DNA of 64,000 nt from contig CAVROT010000001.1 of NCBI GenBank assembly GCA_963722905.1, forward strand, positions 1 to 64,000, given 5' to 3'. The position numbers and the translations under genes are program-made. The stretch comes from CAVROT01 sp963722905 (GTDB lineage Bacteria; Pseudomonadota; Alphaproteobacteria; Rhodobacterales; Rhodobacteraceae). Below are positions 50,831 through 59,196 of the stretch, piece after piece (within the stretch, counting starts at the first letter, position 1; every line of letters begins with the position of its first letter). The notes under the pieces are model-generated. The model ran no database searches and was not told where the DNA came from. It saw only the letters and a list, made by a program, of their open reading frames with translations.

Positions 50831-51726
50831 CCGATCCGCCGCCCGTGGTCGTCCGGTAAAAGACCGGAGGCACTCTCGGACGGTCCCCCGTGCGCCGGAC
50901 CGACACGTTCGCGAGGGTGGCAGTCGTCCCGCGGCTGTCCGTGGCCCTCGCGATTCCGGTCGTCGGCACGAGGGTGGTCGCGGTGGTGGTCGTGGTCTTG
51001 AGGGTGGTCGTGGCCGTGGTCGTGACGGTGGTCGTGGTCGTGGCGGTAGAGCGCCAGAGCGCCGCCCGTCCCGGTGCCGAAGAGCGCGCGGTACTCGGGC
51101 GCCGAGGCGACGGCGGCGGGCGCGCCTTCGCAGCAGACATGGCCGTTGAGGCAGATCACCCGGTCCGAGGCGGCCATGACGACGTGCAGCTCGTGGCTGA
51201 TCATGAGGACGGCACAGCCGAGGTCGCGGCGCACGGCCTCGATCTGTCGGTAGAAGGCTGCCGATCCCGGCTGGTCCAGCCCCTGCGTCGCCTCGTCCAG
51301 CAGCACGATGTCGGGGCGGCCCACCAGGGCACGCGCCAGCAGCACGCGCTGGAACTGCCCGCCCGACAGCGCCGACATCTGCCGCGCCGAGAGGTCGGGA
51401 ACCCCTGCGGCCGACAGCGCGGCGCGGCAGGCATCTGCGCCGATGGGCCGCGGAAGCCCCATGAAACGCGCGACCGTCAGTGGCAGCGCCGCATCGACGT
51501 GAAGTCGCTGGGGCACGTAGCCGATGCGCAGCCCCGGCGCCGCCTCGATCCGGCCCGCGGACGCCGCGACCGACCCGATCAGCGTGCGCAGCAGCGTCGT
51601 CTTGCCCGATCCGTTGGGGCCGACGATCGTCACGATCTCGCCCCGGGAGATGGCGAAATCCACGCCCTCCAGCACCGCGCGTCCGCCGAACGAGACGCTC
51701 AGCCCGCGTGCCGCCAGCAGCGTCAT
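50827..51726 (-). CDS. znuC: zinc ABC transporter ATPase ZnuC with His-rich tail
   Basis: A 299-residue ATPase: Walker A VGPNGSGKTTLLRTLIGSVA, signature ALSGGQFQRVLLARALVGRP, Walker B DIVLLDEATQGLD, switch MISHELHVVMAASDRVICLN. The C-terminal part from about residue 228 is an unusual extension alternating His and Asp (HDHDHRHDHGHDH and further), which could buffer zinc. ZnuC proteins commonly end near residue 250, with or without a short His-rich tail; here the tail is about 70 residues. Start ATG at 51726 overlaps the zur stop. Confidence 0.92.
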   Translation of the reverse strand: MTLLAARGLSVSFGGRAVLEGVDFAISRGEIVTIVGPNGSGKTTLLRTLIGSVAASAGRIEAAPGLRIGYVPQRLHVDAALPLTVARFMGLPRPIGADACRAALSAAGVPDLSARQMSALSGGQFQRVLLARALVGRPDIVLLDEATQGLDQPGSAAFYRQIEAVRRDLGCAVLMISHELHVVMAASDRVICLNGHVCCEGAPAAVASAPEYRALFGTGTGGALALYRHDHDHRHDHGHDHPQDHDHHRDHPRADDRNREGHGQPRDDCHPRERVGPAHGGPSESASGLLPDDHGRRIG

Positions 51727-52196
51727 GCCGTCGCCGCTTCCTGGCAGGCGGGGCAGAGGCCCTCGGCCTCGACGACCGTGCGCTCGATGCGAAAGCCGGC
51801 GGCGCGGGCCGCGTCGCCCAGGGCGCCGGCGTCCGGCAGCGCCTCGGCGACGCTGTCGCAGGCGTGGCAGATCATGAAGGCCGGCGCGTGCGGAGCGCCG
51901 GGCCGGGCGCAGGCGACGAAGGCGTTGAGCCGTTCGATCCGGTGCACCAGCCCGTGCGCGACCAGGAACTCCAGCGCGCGGTAGACGACCGGCGGCTGCG
52001 AACCGAACCCCTCGGCCCCCAGCCGGCCCAGGATGTCGTAGGCGCCCATGGCCCTGTGCTGCTGGAGAAGGATCTCCAGCACGCGGCGCCGCACGGGCGT
52101 CAGCCGCACCTTGCGATCCGCGCACAACGCCTCGGCGGCGGCCGTCGCGACGGCGATGCACCGGTCGTGATCGTGCCGTTCGAAGCCGCTGGTCAC
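51723..52196 (-). CDS. zur: zinc uptake regulator Zur (Fur family)
   Basis: A 157-residue winged-helix repressor. DNA-binding half: VRLTPVRRRVLEILLQQHRA, MGAYDILGRLGAEGFGSQPP, VVYRALEFLVAHGLVHRIE. The metal half has paired cysteines CHAC (AFMICHACDSV) and CPAC (AEGLCPACQEA) for structural zinc, and histidines in HDHD and HAPAF. The PPVVYRALEFL motif is typical of Zur. It is transcribed leftward with znuC-znuB and divergently from znuA, with a Zur box between. It would repress both units when zinc is sufficient. Confidence 0.92.
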   Translation of the reverse strand: MTSGFERHDHDRCIAVATAAAEALCADRKVRLTPVRRRVLEILLQQHRAMGAYDILGRLGAEGFGSQPPVVYRALEFLVAHGLVHRIERLNAFVACARPGAPHAPAFMICHACDSVAEALPDAGALGDAARAAGFRIERTVVEAEGLCPACQEAATA

Positions 52197-52326
52197 GTCC
52201 GCCGCCCTCCCGCAAGTTCGCCCATCGCCCCGTTCGCCCCACCGGTCGCCGTCTGGCGTTCGCCGCGATACCGTCTGCCGGGTGCGGTTGCCAGAGGCAG
52301 GCGATCCGGCTAGACAACGGCGGAAT

Positions 52327-52339
52327 GTAATAGTATAAC
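52327..52339 (+). promoter_or_regulatory. Zur box between zur and znuA
   Basis: GTAATAGTATAAC is a near-perfect palindrome (only the positions 3 and 11 pair differs by A/A) and is strikingly AT-rich in a GC-rich region. It matches the alphaproteobacterial Zur operator form GTTATA-N-TATAAC. It lies 13 bases upstream of the znuA start and about 130 bases from the zur start, suited to control both. Confidence 0.8.
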
Positions 52340-52351
52340 GGAACCGAGAAG

Positions 52352-53473
52352 ATGTCGAGAACCCTTCGCGCGACCCTCATGGCCGCGGTCCTGTCCGCCG
52401 GAGCGGCGGCGGCGGACGCGCCGTCCGTCGCCGCCGACATCGCGCCCGTCCACGCGCTGGTCGCGCGGGTGATGGAGGGGGTGGGAGCGCCCGGCCTGGT
52501 CATTCCCGCCGGCGCCACGCCGCATGCCCACACGTTGCGCCCGTCCGAGGCGCGGGCGCTCCAGAATGCCGATGTGGTGTTCTGGGTGGGCCCCGCCCTC
52601 ACCCCGTGGCTGGCGGACGCCATCTCTACCCTCGCCCCCTCCGCCGAGGCAGTGGCGTTGCTGGGCGCCGGAGGATCGAAGACCCTCGCGTTCCGGCAGG
52701 GCGCGCTCTTCGAGGCCGACGATCATCACCGCGGCGACGACGACGGGGAGGATTCCGGGCATGACGCGGATCATGCGCACGCCGACGACGGCGACGGCCA
52801 TGCCGGCGGCGAGACCCATGACGGCGGCTCCGGCGCGGGTCGACACGACCACGGGGACGATCCCGGGCACGACGCGGTTCATGCGCATGTCGACGACGGC
52901 GGCAGCCATGCAGACGGCGAGATGTACGAGGGGGATGCCCGCGCGGATGGCCACGACCACGGCGGCACCGATCCCCATGCCTGGCTGGACCCGTACAATG
53001 CCGCCGCGTGGCTGGGCGTCATCTCGGACGCCCTCGGACGCGCGGACCCCGACAACGCCGGGCGCTATGCCGCCAACGCCGCCGCCGCCCGCGCCGAGAC
53101 CGCCGCCTTGGCGGACGAGATCGCCCGCACCCTCGACCCCGTGCGCGGGCGGGGCTTCATCGTCTTCCACGATGCTTTCCAGTACTTCGAGGCGGCGTTC
53201 GACGTTCCGGCCGCCGGCGCGATCTCGCTGGGGGACGCCGCCCGGCCGGGCCCCGCGCGCATCGCCGGGATCCGCGCGCGTCTGGCCGGCTCTGGCGTCG
53301 CCTGCGTCCTTGCCGAGCCGCAGTTCGATCCCGGACTCGTCCGGACCGTCATGGATGGTACGCCCGCCCGCACCGCCGTGGCCGACCCGCTGGGCGCCGG
53401 GCTGACGCCCGGGCCGACGCTTTATCCCGCCCTCATGCGAAACCTTGCCGTGGCACTGGCCGACTGTCTGTAG
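52352..53473 (+). CDS. znuA: zinc ABC transporter binding protein ZnuA
   Basis: A 373-residue periplasmic protein. Signal peptide MSRTLRATLMAAVLSAGAAA (cleavage near AAAADA). Metal ligands are expected in the conserved GATPHAHTLRPSEARAL (His), DPHAWLDPYNAA (His), and VFHDAFQYFEAAF (His) segments. A long His/Asp-rich loop (residues about 125-205, e.g. DHHRGDDDGEDSGHDADHAH) is typical of ZnuA and longer than average. It is divergent from zur-znuCB and preceded by a Zur box 13 bases away. It captures zinc for ZnuBC. Confidence 0.93.
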   Translation: MSRTLRATLMAAVLSAGAAAADAPSVAADIAPVHALVARVMEGVGAPGLVIPAGATPHAHTLRPSEARALQNADVVFWVGPALTPWLADAISTLAPSAEAVALLGAGGSKTLAFRQGALFEADDHHRGDDDGEDSGHDADHAHADDGDGHAGGETHDGGSGAGRHDHGDDPGHDAVHAHVDDGGSHADGEMYEGDARADGHDHGGTDPHAWLDPYNAAAWLGVISDALGRADPDNAGRYAANAAAARAETAALADEIARTLDPVRGRGFIVFHDAFQYFEAAFDVPAAGAISLGDAARPGPARIAGIRARLAGSGVACVLAEPQFDPGLVRTVMDGTPARTAVADPLGAGLTPGPTLYPALMRNLAVALADCL

Positions 53474-53821
53474 CGCCGCCGGAAAGCCGCCGGAGGCATG
53501 TGTCCTCCGTGGTGCCAGAACAGGCCCCCGCACGCGGGCCCCGAGGCGCCGGCCCGGCGCCGACGCTCACCGCCGGGCGACCGATGGCGGCGGCTTGTCG
53601 CTCCGTCGCCCGCCGCCGTGCATCTCGAAGCGATGGCGACGCCATCGCGTCGGACCGGTTCCCGGGAGGGTAGGGGGCAATGCGAATGATCGACGTCGCC
53701 CGCCCGCACATCGACGCGGGTCTTGGCCCAACTTATCATCGCTTCGCTGCCGGCGGTTCGGCAGGGAGAGGGGATGGACGACGGCTGAACCGACCCCGCC
53801 GGCCGCTTCCACGGCCGTTCC
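53474..53821 (+). other. no gene seen
   Basis: About 350 bases after znuA with no supported gene. It may include the lost 5' part of the SMP-30 remnant that follows, but no frame shows the expected motif. Confidence 0.4.
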
Positions 53822-54300
53822 ATGGCGGACGGGACGGCCATGGCGGGCGCGCTCCGGCGCCTCGGGAGTGACGCCGCCCTCATGGCCGAACGGACGACGC
53901 CCGACAGCATCGGGTTCACGCCGGAGGGACGGCGGAATGATCTGTCGGACAGCGCGGCCACGGGTCAGACGGTCCGGGTTCCCGATCACGACCCGTCGAC
54001 CGGCGCCATGGGCGAGCGACGGGTCCTCGCGGGTTTCCGCGATCCGGGCGGACGGCCGGACGGCGCCGCGATGGACACGGGCGGCGGCGGCCGGATCGCC
54101 GCCATCCAAGCGGGCGGGGTCCATCGCGTCGATCCGGCGGGCGCGGTGACTGTCGTCGTCACGCGTTCGGCCCGCCGGCCGGCCGCGCGTCCGGCGGCCC
54201 GGACCTGCGGACCCTCTTCGCGACCACCGCCGGCGAGTACGGGGCCGATAGGGCGATCCTGGCGGTCGAGTTGCCCATTACCGGCCGAGCGCCGGCTCCG
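53822..54300 (+). pseudogene. SMP-30/gluconolactonase family remnant
   Basis: The frame reads MAGALRRLGSDAALMAERTT, PDSIGFTPEGRRNDLSDSA, GAMGERRVLAGFRDPGG, RPDGAAMDTGGG and HRVDPAGAV, matching the middle blades of SMP-30/gluconolactonase propellers (PNSIGFSPDG, YFADS, GRPDGAAVD, HRFDPDG). Near 54165 the frame shifts and SGGPDLRTLFATTAGEYGAD continues the C-terminal blade. The N-terminal third is missing and the end is altered. Catalytic residues cannot be confirmed. It is a decayed lactonase, perhaps once part of sugar catabolism. Confidence 0.6.
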
Positions 54301-54512
54301 GTCGTGGCCCGATACGCCACAGGCGTGGAACGCCGCCGCCGGCGCCTGTCTCAATGTAAATGGTTCCGGGCAACTTTACTTCCTGCGACATCGCGCTCCC
54401 ATTGTACGCCGACGACGGGAGGATCATGGCCGGTTCGCCTGCCGTCTCCCGCATCATCGAAGGGTCCAAGGGACCGCGAAACGACGATTCCCGCTACCAG
54501 GTGGAGACCAGC

Positions 54513-55127
54513 ATGCCGACATCAGACAGCCCCCCCGACCTGCGCCGGCCCGGCGTCTCGCGCCGCGGCTTCCTTCAGGGTACGTCGGTCGTCGCCGGCG
54601 CGCTGGGCATGGCCGGAGCGGCTGCCGCGCAGGACGCCGCCGCACCCAGTGCCGACGCGCGCACGATCACGCTGACCGTCAATGGCACCGCACGGCACCT
54701 GTCGGTCGAACCACGCACGACGCTCGTCGAGGCGCTTCGCGATACGCTGGGTCTGGTCGGAACGAAGATCGGCTGCAACCAGGGCCAGTGCGGCGCCTGC
54801 ACCGTGCTGATGGACGGGGCGCGGATCAACTCCTGCCTGGCGCTGGCGGTCATGGCCGACGGCTCCGACATCGTGACCGTCGAGGGTCTGGCCGATCCGA
54901 CGGCCGAGCTTCACCCGATGCAGACCGCCTTCGCCGAGAACGACGCCTTCCAGTGCGGCTACTGCACGCCGGGCCAGATCCTGTCGGCCATCGCCTGCAT
55001 CGACGAGGGCCACGCCGGCGATGCCGACGAGATCCGCGAATACATGTCGGGCAACCTGTGCCGCTGCGGCGCCTATCCCAACATCGTCGCCGCGATCGAG
55101 CAGGTCCGCGACGGACAGGAGGGCTGA
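54513..55127 (+). CDS. aldehyde/xanthine oxidoreductase [2Fe-2S] subunit (PaoA type)
   Basis: A 204-residue iron-sulfur protein. The twin-arginine signal SRRGFLQGTSVVAGALGMAG exports it to the periplasm already folded. The plant-ferredoxin-type cluster is bound by CNQGQCGACTVLMDG with a further Cys in SCLAL. The second cluster uses CGYCTPGQILSA and CRCGAYPNIV. It resembles PaoA (YagT) and starts an operon with the FAD and molybdenum subunits. The ATG at 54513 is chosen because the Tat motif follows; the frame extends upstream to 54360. Confidence 0.9.
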   Translation: MPTSDSPPDLRRPGVSRRGFLQGTSVVAGALGMAGAAAAQDAAAPSADARTITLTVNGTARHLSVEPRTTLVEALRDTLGLVGTKIGCNQGQCGACTVLMDGARINSCLALAVMADGSDIVTVEGLADPTAELHPMQTAFAENDAFQCGYCTPGQILSAIACIDEGHAGDADEIREYMSGNLCRCGAYPNIVAAIEQVRDGQEG

Positions 55128-55130
55128 GCC

Positions 55131-56129
55131 ATGAAATCGTTCACATATTCCCGCCCCACACGCATCGGCGACGCGACCGACGCCGCCGCGCAGGACGGCA
55201 CCGCGATCATCGCCGGCGGCACCACCATGGTCGACCTGATGAAGATCGGCGTCATGCAGCCAGACGCCCTCGTCGATGTGGGCGGCCTTGGAGAACTGGA
55301 GGGCTTCGAGGTCGGCGCCGACCGGATCCGCCTTGGCGCGCTTGCCCGGATGTCCACGGTCGCCGACGATCCCGACGTCATCGCGGCGTTCCCGGCGCTG
55401 AGCGAATCGCTGTGGAAGGCCGCAAGCCCCCAGTTGCGCAACGTGGCGACGCTGGGGGGCAACATCCTCCAGCGCACCCGCTGCCCCTACTTCCGTGACA
55501 CGGCCTATGCGCAATGCAACAAGCGGATCCCGGGGTCGGGCTGCGCCGCGCTCGACGGCGGCGAAACCAACATGCATGCCATCCTCGGCGGCAGCGCGTC
55601 CTGCGTCGCGATGTATCCGGGCGACCTCGCACAGACGCTGGTGGCCTTCGACGCCGAGGTGACGACGCAGGGCCCGGGCGCGTCGCGCACGATCCCCTTC
55701 GCCGACCTGCACCGTGCCCCCGGCGACACCCCCGAGGTCGAGACGGTGCTGGAGCCGGGAGAGATCGTGACCCAGATCGTCCTGCCCCGCGTCCCGGCGA
55801 TGGCGGGCAGCCACTATCTGAAGGCCCGCGACCGCGAGAGCTACGCGTTCGCCTCTGCGTCGGCGGCGGTCGGGGTCGAGATGGACGGCGACACGGTGCG
55901 CGACGTGCGCATCGGCCTCGGCGGCGTCGCAGCCACCCCGCACCGGGCACGGGCGGCCGAGGACAGCCTGCGTGGCCAGCCCCTGACCGCGGAAACGGCG
56001 CGCGAGGCGGGGCGCATCGCCTTTGCCGATGCCGAGCCGATGGAAGGCTCGGCCTACAAGATCGCGCTTGGCGCTGATGTGGTGGCCGGTGCGCTGCTGC
56101 AGGTGAAATCCCGCATGGGAGACGAATGA
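55131..56129 (+). CDS. aldehyde/xanthine oxidoreductase FAD subunit (PaoB type)
   Basis: A 332-residue FAD-binding subunit. AIIAGGTTMVDLMKIGVMQP binds FAD. SPQLRNVATLGGNILQRTRC, YFRDTAYAQCNKRIPGSGCA and AILGGSASC carry the cysteines for the extra 4Fe-4S cluster known in PaoB. The C-terminal VRIGLGGVAATPHRARAAED is typical. It lies 3 bases after the PaoA-type gene and overlaps the next gene by 4 bases. It passes electrons from the molybdenum site to an acceptor. Confidence 0.9.
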   Translation: MKSFTYSRPTRIGDATDAAAQDGTAIIAGGTTMVDLMKIGVMQPDALVDVGGLGELEGFEVGADRIRLGALARMSTVADDPDVIAAFPALSESLWKAASPQLRNVATLGGNILQRTRCPYFRDTAYAQCNKRIPGSGCAALDGGETNMHAILGGSASCVAMYPGDLAQTLVAFDAEVTTQGPGASRTIPFADLHRAPGDTPEVETVLEPGEIVTQIVLPRVPAMAGSHYLKARDRESYAFASASAAVGVEMDGDTVRDVRIGLGGVAATPHRARAAEDSLRGQPLTAETAREAGRIAFADAEPMEGSAYKIALGADVVAGALLQVKSRMGDE

Positions 56130-58395
56130 TGGTCCAGACGATCGATACCGCGGTCACCCGCACCGACGCGCGCCGGAAGGTCACCGGCAGCGCCACCTAC
56201 GCCGCAGACGTGATGCCGGCGGGAATGCTGCATGGCGCGCTTGCCTGTTCGCCCATCGCGGTGGGCACCGTCAGCGCCATCGACACGGCCGCCGCCATGG
56301 CCGAGCCGGGCGTCGTCGCGGTCTACACCCACGAGACCCTGCCGGAGTACAAGACGGTGAAGGGGTTCTATGCCGGCGGTCCCGGATCGGCCTCGTTCTG
56401 GCCGATGGAGGGGATCGAGATTCGCTATGCCGGCCAGCCTGTCGCCTATGTCGTGGCCGAGACGGCCGCCGCGGCACGGCGCGGAGCCGACCTCGTGGCG
56501 GTCACCTACGAGGAGGGCAAGGCGGCGATCCACATGGACCCGGCCGAGAGCTTCGTCGTCGGCGCCGGCGACGGCGCCGAGGGGATGGTCCTGACGAAGG
56601 GCGATCTTCAGGCGGGTCTCGACGCGGCCGACCAGAGCGTCGACATGACGTTCACCACGCCCTTCCAGCACCACAACCCGATGGAGATGTTCTCGGCCAC
56701 CGCCGAATGGCGCGGCGACCGTCTGACCGTCTGGATGCCGTCGCAGTCGGTGCGCACCCTGCGCGGCGGCATCGCCGGTGCCTACGGCCTGCCGGAGACG
56801 AGCGTGCGCGTGATCTCGCCCTTCGTGGGCGGCGCCTTCGGCTCGAAGGCCGGCATCACGCCCTACGCGATGCTGACCATCGCCGCGGCCAAGGGCGTCG
56901 GCGCGCCGGTGCGGCTGATCGTGACCCGGCCGCAGATGTACACCGTCGCGACCTTCCGCCCCGAGTCCGAGCAGCGCTTCAGGCTGGGTGCCGCGGCGGA
57001 CGGGAAACTCATGGCGTTCGAACATGTCGAGACCGCGCAGACCCCGCGATTCGACGATGTGGTGAACCCCGGCACCCACATCACCCGCGCGATGTACGCC
57101 TGTCCCGAACATCCGATACCGAGCAGCGTCTTGCCAGGTCGGATACCAATACCGGCGGCTTCATGCGGGCGCCCAACGAGATGCAGACGTTCTTCGCTCT
57201 GGAATCGGCGATGGACGAACTCGCGTGGAAGCTGGGCATGGACCCGGTGGCGCTGCGGCGGGTGAACGACACGATGACCCATCCGACCGACGACGTGCCG
57301 TTCTCGTCCCGGTCGCTGATGCAGAGCTACGATGCGGTCGCGCAGAGCTTCGGCTGGGCCGACCGCGGGGCCGGGGTCGGGTCGATGACCGATGGCGACT
57401 GGCTGGTGGGCTACGGCTGCGCGACGGCGACCTACCCGACCAACATCCTCGCCTCGAATGCGCGGGTGCGCATGCAGGGCAGCGGGCAGGCTTACGTGGA
57501 ACTGGCCTCACATGATGTCGGAACCGGCACCTACACGATCCTGGCGCAGATCGCCGCCGCGCGGCTGGGTCTCCCGGTCGAGGCGGTGGACGTCGTGATG
57601 GGCGAGGCCGACCTGCCGGTGGCGCCGCTCTCGGGCGGCTCGACCACTGCGGCCTCGGCAGGCTCCGCGGTCCACGACGCCTGCCTGCGGATCGGACGGG
57701 CGGTCGCGGCGGCCGTCTCGGCCATGCCGGAGGGCCCGCTCTCGGGCGTCGATCCGTCGTCCATCGTGCTGGAGGACGGCACCCTGCGCGGCCCGGACGG
57801 CCAGAGCCAGGAGCTCAAGGCGGCGCTCGCCTCCATGCCCGAGGGCGAGGTCGAGGTCGTGGGCGAGTTCCGCCACAAGGCGATGACCGACCAGATGGTC
57901 CGCGCCACCTTCGCGGGCGGCTACGGCACCGCCGGGCCGGTCACGCCAGAGATGGCGATGTTCGCCTTCGGGGCCGAGATGGCGGAGGTCCGCATCCACC
58001 GCTGGACGCACGAGATCCGCGTGCCGCGTCTGCACGGCGCCTTCGCGGCCGGCACCTGGCTGAACCGCAAGACGGCGCACAGCCAGCTGATGGGCGGCAT
58101 GGTCTGGGGCATCGGTTCGGCGCTCCACGAGGTGACCGAGGTGGACGTGCCACGCGCGCGGTTCCTCAACGCCAACATCGCCGAATACCTCGTGCCGGTG
58201 AACGCCGACATCCGCGAGATCCGCGTCGAGATGCTGGAGGAGCGGGACGACTACGTGAACCCGCTGGGCGTGAAGGGGATCGGAGAGCTGGGGATCGTCG
58301 GCACCGCTGCCGCCATCGGCAATGCGATCTACCATGCCACCGGCAAGCGTCTGACGTCGCTGCCGATGCGGATCCAGGACGTGTTGACGGCATAG
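56126..58395 (+). pseudogene. molybdopterin aldehyde oxidoreductase large subunit (PaoC type), indels
   Basis: From the ATG at 56126 the frame reads DARRKVTGSATYAADVMPAG, FQHHNPMEMFSATAEWRGD, SVRTLRGGIAGAYGLPET, SPFVGGAFGSKAGITPYAML. At 57105-57141 four single-base changes disturb the frame: an extra G, a missing C, an extra C and an extra G. With them undone it would read YACPNIRIPSSVLQVDTNTG, and the next frame continues GGFMRAPNEMQTFFALESAM, ASHDVGTGTYTILAQIAA and the catalytic Glu region VKGIGELGIVGTAAAIGN to 58395. The full product would be about 755 residues. Both halves are well conserved. Confidence 0.85.
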
Positions 58396-59196
58396 GTCCG
58401 TCCGGGGGAGGTGGCCGGCCGCTCGTTCGGGCCGCTGCTGCCGCGCGGAGGCGCGAACCGCTCGCGTCTGGACGGGTATGCGGGATGCTGCGGTTGTCCT
58501 CGGCCACCGGCCGCGAATGGGCCGCCACCTGGAATGGCAACGGCCCGGACCGCGCGGGTTTGCCTGCCTCCGTGGCACCTGGCTGGATGACGCGGCTACC
58601 CGCAGGGGCTGACACGTCGCCTCCTGACAGGCCCGTTCCGAACCCTCGGGTCGCACCTGATGGACACCGACCCGCGTGGCCGCAGGATGCCGGCGAAACG
58701 TCCCGGTCCCGTGCCCGATGACCGGCGTCGGACAACCGGACCTGCGGCGACGCCGGCGGATGGGCCCGTGGCGCGCGGCCTGGAAACACGAGATCGGACG
58801 CAACTCGCCGGATGTGGCAGGCGCGCCGATGAAAGCCCACGTGCGGCGTTACAGGGACGCGGCATCGGTCGGACCACAGGATGCGATCGTCGCGGTCACT
58901 CCAGGGTCGATTACACAGCGTACATGGATGACCGGAACGTCGACCGGCTTCGGGCAAGGCGGCGATCCCGGCGGCGTCAGGCATTCCGGCGGCGGACCGG
59001 CATACCGGCCGATCTGGTGCCGGCGGCCGTACACCATACCATGCGCGAATTCGTGCCACCTGCGGGCGAACGCAATGTCGCGTTAAACCCTCGCTGGATA
59101 TGCGTCACACACGATGAGGTTGTACCGGGTATCCGGACCGCAGCATATGTGCGCGTACCGTTCGGATCGGGCCCGTCGGCCCTATTTAATCCGGAC
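58396..59196 (+). other. no gene seen
   Basis: About 800 bases without a supported gene. Long open frames exist on both strands, but they are arginine/proline-rich with no family signature. The segment 59180-59196 (CTATTTAAT) is AT-rich and may belong to the promoter of the following gene. Confidence 0.4.

Noticed and set aside
58660..59196. Upstream extension of the BNR gene frame to 58660
   Set aside because: The extra 179 codons are low-complexity with no signal peptide or domain; the ATG at 59197 is where homology begins.
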